Shown one piece after another: positions 46,599 to 52,979 of a DNA stretch of 64,000 bases. The notes beneath the pieces were generated by a model, which had not been told where the DNA came from, searched no databases, and was given only the letters and a program-made list of their open reading frames with translations. The stretch comes from Oceanospirillaceae bacterium (GTDB taxonomy: Bacteria > Pseudomonadota > Gammaproteobacteria > Pseudomonadales > Litoribrevibacteraceae). Positions within the stretch are counted from its first letter, which is position 1. The number at the start of each line of letters is the position of its first letter. The stretch spans positions 186,001 through 250,000 of the forward strand of contig JADFAD010000009.1 of assembly GCA_015665455.1 (NCBI GenBank). The letters are read 5' to 3'. Made by a program: the position numbers and the translations under genes.

Positions 46599-48611
46599 AT
46601 GAAACACGCAAACTTAGAATGGGATGAATCAGGTACACCTTGCTCCCTTCAATTCGATGATTACTATTTTTCTACTGATGGCGGCTTGGATGAAACTCGA
46701 TATATATTTCTAGAACATAATAATCTCGAAGATCGGTTTCGTAGCCTTGCCCAACAAACAACACCAAAAACGTTTGTCATTGCTGAAACGGGCTTTGGAA
46801 CAGGTCTAAATCTCCTGGCTGTTTGTCAGCTATGGGATAAATATTTATCGGAGAGCAACCACACACTCGAATTCATTAGCACCGAAAAGTTCCCGCTCAC
46901 CCACAAGGACATGACAAGAGCACTGACTACTTGGCCAGAACTGAAACCTTGGGCGGACGCTCTCACCGAAAACTACCCAAAAATGTGTACAGGCTTTCAA
47001 AAAGTTATTATCAGTGATCAGATATCCGTCATTCTGGCATTTGGTGATGCCTCTGCATCTTTTTCTAAAATGGTTGCGGACGTCGATGCTTGGTTTTTGG
47101 ACGGCTTTTCTCCGTCAAAGAACCCTGAAATATGGACATCTGAGTTATTTGCTCAAATTCAGCGCCTAAGTCATAAAGAAACGACTTACGCTACCTTTAC
47201 AGCAGCACGAGTCGTCAGAGACCTACTGTCTGGAAACGGCTTTAGTGTTACTAAAGATAAGGGCTTTGGTGTAAAACGAGAAATGGTTTATGGCTCTTTT
47301 ATCAAAGAGCAGCCCTTTGATTCACAACAAGAAAAAGCCAATTCAAAACCTTGGTTCAAATCCAGAGCTGATATCAAATACGCGACCAATAAAGAAAAAA
47401 CAGCAATCATCATTGGCGCTGGTTTGGCAGGCGCGCACACAGCGTCTTCTCTAGCTAAAACAGGTTGGAGAGTAACTGTTTTGGATAAAGCAGATCAAAT
47501 TGCATCAGGGGCCTCTGGCAACTACCAAGGCGTCATCTACACAAAGCCTGCAAGTAAAGAAACAAAAGAAGACGGCTTCTACCTATCCGCATTCCAATAC
47601 GCCGTTCAGCATTTCAAATGCAACTTCAAGCCACTGACCGATAAAAACGCCACCCTTTGGAAACAAACAGGCTTACTTCAATTAGCACAAACAGCAGACG
47701 ACGAAGCGCGACTACAAAGTGTCATAACAAGCAGTGAAGGCAGCGACTTGATGTCTTGGCAAACACCCGAGCAAGCAAGCACTATTTCGGGCATACCTTT
47801 GGACTGCCCAGCTCTATTTTACCCTGATTCAGGGTGGGTAAACCCTGTTGAAGCATGTCGTACGCTACTTCAACATGAAAACATCCAAGTAATTTGCCAT
47901 CAAGAAGCCATAAACATTGAACAAGCATTAGATGATTGGATCGTTACAACTAAAGACAACACATTCAAAGCGAACATTGTTGTTTTAGCTGCGGCCTGGG
48001 AAAGTGATCGCTTTGAGCAGACAAATCATCTAAACCTAACGCCCATCCGAGGCCAAGTCAGCAGACTAGCGCTTAATGAAGCCAAACCTACAGCCACTCC
48101 AAAGGTGGTCATTTGCTCTGATGCCTATGTTACCCCCATTGACTCAAATCACTTGAACTTCGGTGCAACCTTTGACTTAAAAGATACGGACACCCAATAC
48201 AGGCTAGAAGACGTCGAAAAAAACGTTAATAAGCTCAAAAAAATAAGCCGCGAGTTTGATTCCCTCAATCAAATAGAACTAAACCAATATGAAGGTCGAG
48301 CGGCCGTCCGTTGCATTACTAATGATCGACTGCCCGTTGTTGGCCAAATCAACAATCACACAGCGATGTTGAATCAATACGGAAAACTAAGAAAAGATAA
48401 AAACTGGAAATATGAAGAACTTGGAAATTACCATTCAGGTTTATATTCAAACCTAGGACACGGCTCAAAAGGGCTTACTACCATCCCTATTTGCACAGAG
48501 CTTCTCTGTGCAATGATTAATGAAACGCCTCTGCCCTTACCACAAGCTCTGATTGACTCGCTAAGCCCAACACGATTCACAATCAAAGGGCTGATTCGAA
48601 ATAAGTTTTAA
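46599..48611 (+). CDS. mnmC: Bifunctional tRNA wobble-uridine enzyme MnmC
   Basis: Completes 5-methylaminomethyl-2-thiouridine at position 34 of certain tRNAs. 670 residues. The N-terminal MnmC2/MnmD methyltransferase domain (about 1-240) has DDYYFSTDGGLDETRYIFLE, AETGFGTGLNLLAV as the SAM site and DAWFLDGFSPSKNPEIW. The C-terminal MnmC1 FAD oxidoreductase domain (about 265-660) opens with IIIGAGLAGAHTA and removes the carboxymethyl group. A linker of about 25 residues joins them. The start is the ATG at 46599 with AGGAAAG upstream. It has its own hairpin downstream. Confidence 0.95.
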   Translation: MKHANLEWDESGTPCSLQFDDYYFSTDGGLDETRYIFLEHNNLEDRFRSLAQQTTPKTFVIAETGFGTGLNLLAVCQLWDKYLSESNHTLEFISTEKFPLTHKDMTRALTTWPELKPWADALTENYPKMCTGFQKVIISDQISVILAFGDASASFSKMVADVDAWFLDGFSPSKNPEIWTSELFAQIQRLSHKETTYATFTAARVVRDLLSGNGFSVTKDKGFGVKREMVYGSFIKEQPFDSQQEKANSKPWFKSRADIKYATNKEKTAIIIGAGLAGAHTASSLAKTGWRVTVLDKADQIASGASGNYQGVIYTKPASKETKEDGFYLSAFQYAVQHFKCNFKPLTDKNATLWKQTGLLQLAQTADDEARLQSVITSSEGSDLMSWQTPEQASTISGIPLDCPALFYPDSGWVNPVEACRTLLQHENIQVICHQEAINIEQALDDWIVTTKDNTFKANIVVLAAAWESDRFEQTNHLNLTPIRGQVSRLALNEAKPTATPKVVICSDAYVTPIDSNHLNFGATFDLKDTDTQYRLEDVEKNVNKLKKISREFDSLNQIELNQYEGRAAVRCITNDRLPVVGQINNHTAMLNQYGKLRKDKNWKYEELGNYHSGLYSNLGHGSKGLTTIPICTELLCAMINETPLPLPQALIDSLSPTRFTIKGLIRNKF

Positions 48612-48623
48612 TAGTCAGCTTAG

Positions 48624-48652
48624 TGCGTCGGTCATTCATCCTGACTGACGCA
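48624..48652 (+). terminator. Hairpin after mnmC
   Basis: TGCGTCGGTCA (48624-48634) and TGACTGACGCA (48642-48652) form an 11-bp stem with one G-T pair and a 7-base loop. No T-run follows. Confidence 0.5.
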
Positions 48653-48744
48653 ATCCATGCTTAAGTTCAAATGCACTTTCAAGCTCAGATACATTTTTAA
48701 GCCCTGATACACCTACGAAGCTTCACCGAATAAACAGCTTAGGA

Positions 48745-49104
48745 TTACCCTCCAGACTTTTTAACCTGGAACCCCTTAGCTTTTAACAGCTCAACCAAAA
48801 GATCACGCTGATCACCTTGTATCTCCACAACTCGATCTTTGAGTGCTCCGCCTGTTCCACACTTTTGCTTAAGCTCTTTTGCAAGTTTCTTAAGCTCGGA
48901 TAACTCCAAAGGAATGCCAGTAATTAAAGTCACGCCTTTTCCTTTCCGGCCTTTCGTCTCCTTGCTCACTCGAACAATTCCATCCCCTTCAGGAATCCCC
49001 GTATCGTCTTTACAAATACATTGATCAACAGGTTGATCACACTCAGGACACGCCCGACCAAATTCAGTAGAAAACACCAGTTTTGTATTTTTCTGTCTTG
49101 CCAT
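48745..49104 (-). CDS. yciH: SUI1-family translation factor YciH
   Basis: A 119-residue eIF1/SUI1-type protein. A small Cys cluster near the N-terminus (RACPECDQPVDQCICKDD) precedes the SUI1 domain, with GRKGKGVTLITGIP, KKLAKELKQKCGTGGALKD and the C-terminal VEIQGDQRDLLVELLKAKG. In E. coli YciH influences initiation fidelity and is not essential. Its start overlaps the MscS gene stop by one base (TAATG), so it is translationally coupled to that channel gene. Confidence 0.93.
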   Translation of the reverse strand: MARQKNTKLVFSTEFGRACPECDQPVDQCICKDDTGIPEGDGIVRVSKETKGRKGKGVTLITGIPLELSELKKLAKELKQKCGTGGALKDRVVEIQGDQRDLLVELLKAKGFQVKKSGG

Positions 49105-50183
49105 TATGAGTTCTCTTTTGCCTTCGCTTTTGCTAAATCAATAGAATGTTGAGTTGTTTCCACTTCAAGCTTTAGGGTATTAATTTGATTATCCAGCTTT
49201 TCAAGTTCGTCACCATCCGTCACTTTAACTTTTAAACTTTCAAGGGACGAAATTCTCTCTGTAACTTCTGTTCTGAGTTGGCGTAACCGTTCCAATTCAG
49301 TTAAACCTTCCGCTTTATCAAACATCATGGCTTCCGGTGTGGCCGATAAATCATTTTTTGATTCTGATTTGACCTTTCTTCTCGGCATCACCTTTTCTGT
49401 GGGATCGAGAGGTCTTTGATTCATAAACCCAGGTGAAACAATCTCTACTCCCGCCCCATGCAGAGTAGAAATAACGTTCTTTCTTAATAAGGAGCGTACA
49501 GTAACCAACTGGCCTACATCGGTAAGGAAACCTGCAACTCGATAACTGATTGAAAAGTCGCCCAATGACGTGACTAACACAAAAGGATCCGTCAAACCTG
49601 TTTCCGTCGCGGCCTGCTGTAAAAGCTCTTCAACCTTGTTTACAGGAAGATCGTACCCTAAGGAGAGATCAACAGTAATAATGGTTCCAGAACTGTGCAC
49701 CACAGTTACAGAGTTGGTTACCAAATATAAGTTAGGAAACGTTGTTAAGTCTCTATCCTCCGTTTGGATTTCTGTATGGAATAATCCTCGCTCTGTCACT
49801 CGACCAAAACTGTCACCAATGCGTATAAAATCCCCCGGCTTATAACTGTTAATCAACCGAAGTAATAAACCAGACATAGCATTTGCAACAAAAGTTGTGG
49901 AAGAGAGAGCAATCACACCGGTAAAGACAACACCCAGTAAACTGAGCACCTGCCCTCGAGTGGAATCAGACATAGGCAACAAAAGTACGATGGTGAGGAA
50001 ACCACATATACTTAGGCACAACATCAGTAGCTGGCGAGGGAGTTTAGCTTCAGCCCCAAGCTTTAAACGTCGCCCTAAGAAAAACCAGTTAGCAAACGAC
50101 AAACTTAGAAAGATAACGGCCATAGCAAATAAGACCGGTAAAAATTCTTTAGCCGCTACCAAGTAATTTGAGAGAATATCCAT
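49104..50183 (-). CDS. MscS-family mechanosensitive channel
   Basis: A 359-residue inner-membrane protein. About four hydrophobic segments fill residues 10-125. The pore-lining helix and following beta domain include SSTTFVANAMSGLLLRLINSYKPGDFIRIGDSFGRV, read in parts, then the conserved TEIQTEDRDLTTFPNLYLVTN. A C-terminal coiled coil (about 285-355) follows. Such channels release solutes upon hypo-osmotic shock. It lies between ybaK (17 bp upstream) and yciH (1-bp overlap), suggesting a three-gene operon. Confidence 0.92.
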   Translation of the reverse strand: MDILSNYLVAAKEFLPVLFAMAVIFLSLSFANWFFLGRRLKLGAEAKLPRQLLMLCLSICGFLTIVLLLPMSDSTRGQVLSLLGVVFTGVIALSSTTFVANAMSGLLLRLINSYKPGDFIRIGDSFGRVTERGLFHTEIQTEDRDLTTFPNLYLVTNSVTVVHSSGTIITVDLSLGYDLPVNKVEELLQQAATETGLTDPFVLVTSLGDFSISYRVAGFLTDVGQLVTVRSLLRKNVISTLHGAGVEIVSPGFMNQRPLDPTEKVMPRRKVKSESKNDLSATPEAMMFDKAEGLTELERLRQLRTEVTERISSLESLKVKVTDGDELEKLDNQINTLKLEVETTQHSIDLAKAKAKENS

Positions 50184-50200
50184 TTAGTCTCACTTTTTTA

Positions 50201-50668
50201 TTATGCTTGAATGCTCGCAAACACGGCCCTTGTCAGTTTAGCTAGATCGGAAGGGCTCAATTCAATCTCCAAACCTCTACGACCGGCACTGACAAAGATG
50301 GTATCAAAACCACGAGCAGACTCATCAATAACCATTTTTAATCGTTTTTTCTGCCCCAAAGGACTGATACCACCTACAACATACCCCGTAGATCTCTCTG
50401 CCTCGGCAGGATCTAACATCACTGCTTTCTTGGCGTTTACCGTGGAAGCGCAAAGTTTTAAATTTAGTTTATGACTCACAGGTAATACAGCAACAACCAA
50501 CTCCTGTTTATCCGTTTTAATTAACAACGTTTTAAAGACCCGATCTGAAGAGATAGACAGTTTCTCTGCTGCTTCCATTCCATAGGAAACCGCCGCAGAG
50601 TCGTGAGCATATTGATGGGTTGTGAAATCAACTTTTGCTTTTTTAACAACATTAACTGCGGGTGTCAT
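50201..50668 (-). CDS. ybaK: Cys-tRNA(Pro) deacylase YbaK
   Basis: A trans-editing enzyme that removes Cys from mischarged tRNA-Pro. 155 residues, the normal length. MTPAVNVVKKAKVDFTTHQY, VFKTLLIKTD, VAVLPVSHKLNLK, the catalytic-loop TGYVVGGISPLGQKKRL and DTIFVSAGRRGLEIELSPSDL are typical of the YbaK subgroup. It is the first gene of a probable operon with the MscS channel and yciH. Confidence 0.95.
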   Translation of the reverse strand: MTPAVNVVKKAKVDFTTHQYAHDSAAVSYGMEAAEKLSISSDRVFKTLLIKTDKQELVVAVLPVSHKLNLKLCASTVNAKKAVMLDPAEAERSTGYVVGGISPLGQKKRLKMVIDESARGFDTIFVSAGRRGLEIELSPSDLAKLTRAVFASIQA

Positions 50669-50823
50669 TCTTAGCTTCTAAACTCAATTGCTCGAAGAAG
50701 TGACAGTATAACAGCCCTATTGATATTTACTTATGTCCTTTGATAAACAAAATCTCGAATCATTTCCTCCCATTACATACAATAATCCAGCAACATTAAT
50801 TTAATAGGTTTAGGACGTTAGTT

Positions 50824-51066
50824 ATGACACCTCCAATCCAACTGGAAGGCAACCACAAGGTAGAACCTGGTCTATATCAGCATTATAAAGGCCCCCAATA
50901 CCGAGTATTAGGTACAGCTCAACACAGCGAATCGGAAGAATGGCTTGTTATTTATCAGGCACTCTATGGTGAACAAGGTTACTGGGTTAGGCCATTAAAC
51001 ATGTTTACTGAAAAAGTTTCCATTGAAGGCAAGTCAACACCTAGATTCCAGCGAATTGGTAATTGA
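50824..51066 (+). CDS. DUF1653 domain protein
   Basis: An 80-residue protein whose core PGLYQHYKGPQYRVLGTAQHSE, read in two parts, followed by WLVIYQALYGE and YWVRPLNMFTEKV is characteristic of DUF1653. The fold is small and beta-rich; function is unknown. It is upstream of alkB on the same strand but separated by 247 bp. A wobble-containing stem-loop (51094-51121) lies after its stop without a clear T-run. The start is the ATG at 50824 preceded by TAGGA. Confidence 0.9.
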   Translation: MTPPIQLEGNHKVEPGLYQHYKGPQYRVLGTAQHSESEEWLVIYQALYGEQGYWVRPLNMFTEKVSIEGKSTPRFQRIGN

Positions 51067-51219
51067 CACCATATACCTTAGACACATGAAGTACACATCC
51101 ATGAAGCATATTATGGGTGTGAGCTCCATTTCTACACTTCGTACATCACTTCAAATATTTCTTTCTATATTGAATTTAAGCCTTCATTTTAACAAAATTT
51201 GATTAAGCAACCATCAATA

Positions 51220-51274
51220 CCTAACTATAGTTGGGTAGCATCCACCATTCATTCTGATAGATTGTCAGACAATC
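51220..51274 (+). promoter_or_regulatory. alkB upstream region with two palindromes
   Basis: GATTGTC-A-GACAATC (51260-51274) is a perfect 7-1-7 inverted repeat 39 bp before the alkB start. CCTAACTATAGTTGGG (51220-51235) is a second near-palindrome with a perfect 10-bp core. Both fall where an operator or promoter of an alkane-inducible gene would be expected. TATAGT at 51226-51231 could be a -10 box, though no well-spaced -35 was found. Confidence 0.45.
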
Positions 51275-51313
51275 CAACAGCGGATTAGCAAAAGAGCATA
51301 TAGGAGAAATACA

Positions 51314-52519
51314 ATGTCTCAGACAATGACAGACTCAACAAAGATTGAGATCAGTGAAAAAGATCAGCGATGGGCAAAAATTAAAAAGTACTGGTACATG
51401 ATAACCTTCATTGTACCTGCCGTGATGCTTGCTTCAGCTGGCTTAGCTGTCTACACAGGAAATGGCGCTTGGTTTTGGTCATTAGTCACTGTGTTCTATT
51501 TAATCATCCCTATTGTAGATACCATTGTCGGTGAAGATCCATATAACCCGACCGAAGAAGAAGAAAAAGAACTCACTGAAAATGACGCTTACTACAAGCG
51601 AATTTTGTATGTGGCTACAGCAGGTCAATGGCTTGCGTTGATTGCAACCACCTATGCTGTAACCCAATATCAATGGACTTGGTATGAGATTTTGGGCGCA
51701 ATCCTGAGTATCGGCTCTCTGCATGCCGTAGGTCTAACAATGAGCCACGAACTTGGCCATAAAATTAAAGATCGAGGCCAAGTCATAGCGGCTCAAATTT
51801 GCTCTGCATGCTGTGGTTACGCGCACTTTAATATCGAGCACAATAAAGGCCACCACAAAGACGTTGCGACACCTAATGATCCAGCATCATCACGCATGGG
51901 AGAGTCTCTGTATAAATTCGCACTTCGAGAGCTTCCTGGTGCTGCACACAGAGGCTGGGAATTAGAAGCTCAGAGATTAAAACGACTAGATAAATCATTT
52001 TTCTCTCCTAGTAATGAGCTCCTACAATCAATGTACGTCACCATCTTAGCTTACGGTCTTATGACTGCGATCTTTGGCTTAATGGCGCTTCCATTCCTAC
52101 TTGTGACCGCTATTTACGGAATGTTTCAACTTACTATGGCCAACTACATTGAACATTACGGTTTGTTACGCCAAAAGCTAGAAAGCGGCCGTTTCGAACG
52201 CTGCCAACCAAAACACTCTTGGAACAACAATTTCAAAGCAACTAACCTCCTGACGCTGCACCTTCAGCGCCATTCGGATCACCATGCACACCCAACACGC
52301 TCCTATCAAGTTCTGCGAGACTACCCTGAAGCACCTCAGCTACCCCATGGGTACCCTGCAATGATGGCTCTGGCAATGGTTCCACCAGCATGGCGCTATG
52401 TAATGGATCACAGAGTTGTTGAATGGGCCGAAGGCGATATGTCTAAAGTTAATATCGACCCCGCCCATGTCGATAAAATGTTTGCTCGTTACCATCAACC
52501 TGAAGCAAGTGCAGCGTAA
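51314..52519 (+). CDS. alkB: Alkane 1-monooxygenase
   Basis: An integral-membrane non-heme diiron hydroxylase that oxidises the terminal carbon of n-alkanes with electrons from rubredoxin. 401 residues with about six hydrophobic helices. All three His boxes are present: H145-ELGH149K, EH176NKGH180H181 and L-QRH320-SDH323H324, with the AlkB-specific NYIEHYGLLRQ and HHAHPTRSYQ. GGAG precedes the ATG. Two rubredoxin genes follow within 30 bp and 14 bp, making an alkB-rub-rub operon. No rubredoxin reductase or alkane-sensing regulator is adjacent. Confidence 0.97.
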   Translation: MSQTMTDSTKIEISEKDQRWAKIKKYWYMITFIVPAVMLASAGLAVYTGNGAWFWSLVTVFYLIIPIVDTIVGEDPYNPTEEEEKELTENDAYYKRILYVATAGQWLALIATTYAVTQYQWTWYEILGAILSIGSLHAVGLTMSHELGHKIKDRGQVIAAQICSACCGYAHFNIEHNKGHHKDVATPNDPASSRMGESLYKFALRELPGAAHRGWELEAQRLKRLDKSFFSPSNELLQSMYVTILAYGLMTAIFGLMALPFLLVTAIYGMFQLTMANYIEHYGLLRQKLESGRFERCQPKHSWNNNFKATNLLTLHLQRHSDHHAHPTRSYQVLRDYPEAPQLPHGYPAMMALAMVPPAWRYVMDHRVVEWAEGDMSKVNIDPAHVDKMFARYHQPEASAA

Positions 52520-52546
52520 CCCTTTCTATGAAACCAGGAGTAGAAG

Positions 52547-52717
52547 ATGTCTAAATATAAATGCCCTGATTGCGACTATGTGTACGATGAAAGAGAAGGT
52601 TGCGAGCATGAAGGCTACCCAGCAGGAACTCGATGGGAAAACATACCAGACAGTTTCCCTTGCCCCGATTGCTTTGTTCGAGAGAAACCCGATTTCGAGC
52701 CTCTTGATGAAAAATAG
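52547..52717 (+). CDS. Rubredoxin, AlkG1-like
   Basis: A 56-residue iron-sulfur-free single-iron protein. The iron ligands are two CxxC knuckles, C6-PD-C9 and C39-PD-C42. YVYDE, HEGYPAGTRW and CFVREKPDF match the AlkG1 type (the N-terminal rubredoxin of Pseudomonas AlkG), which has one extra residue, an Arg, after the second knuckle. AlkG1-type proteins are known as poor electron donors to AlkB, so this copy may have another partner. An unusual extra Cys (C19) is present. The start at 52547 has CAGGAG upstream, 27 bp after alkB. Confidence 0.93.
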   Translation: MSKYKCPDCDYVYDEREGCEHEGYPAGTRWENIPDSFPCPDCFVREKPDFEPLDEK

Positions 52718-52731
52718 ATAAAGGTATCAGA

Positions 52732-52899
52732 ATGAGCTTTAAAAAATACAACTGCATAACCTGTGATTTAATTTATGATGAAGAACTAGGATGGCCTGAT
52801 GAAGGCTTCCCACCCGGCACAAAATGGGAAGATGTTCCAGATGACTGGACTTGTCCAGACTGTTCCGCATCGAAAGATGACTTCTATCTTGATGAATAA
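52732..52899 (+). CDS. Rubredoxin, AlkG2-like
   Basis: A 55-residue rubredoxin with iron ligands C8-IT-C11 and C41-PD-C44. DLIYDEELGWPDEGFPPGTKW and CSASKDDFYLDE follow the AlkG2 pattern (the C-terminal rubredoxin of AlkG), the type able to pass electrons to alkane hydroxylase. The usual Gly after both knuckles is replaced (CD and CS). It lies 14 bp after the first rubredoxin gene and is most probably the physiological partner of AlkB. Confidence 0.94.
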   Translation: MSFKKYNCITCDLIYDEELGWPDEGFPPGTKWEDVPDDWTCPDCSASKDDFYLDE

Positions 52900-52917
52900 T
52901 TAAGTAAGTCACCTTTC

Positions 52918-52979
52918 CTAAACGAGCCTTTTGGTTTAGTGTCATTAGTAAGTCTAATGAAGGGAATCAAAGGCTCGTT
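52918..52979 (+). promoter_or_regulatory. Leader hairpin masking the ribosome-binding site of the HD-GYP gene
   Basis: AACGAGCCTTT (52921-52931) is the exact complement of AAAGGCTCGTT (52969-52979), which contains the AAAGG Shine-Dalgarno 6 bases before the ATG at 52980. The loop holds an inner stem CATTAG-TAAGT-CTAATG. The left arm can instead pair CTAAAC (52918-52923) with GTTTAG (52934-52939), giving two exclusive folds, as in a translational switch. The structure could also serve as a terminator for the alkB operon, though no T-run is present. Confidence 0.55.
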
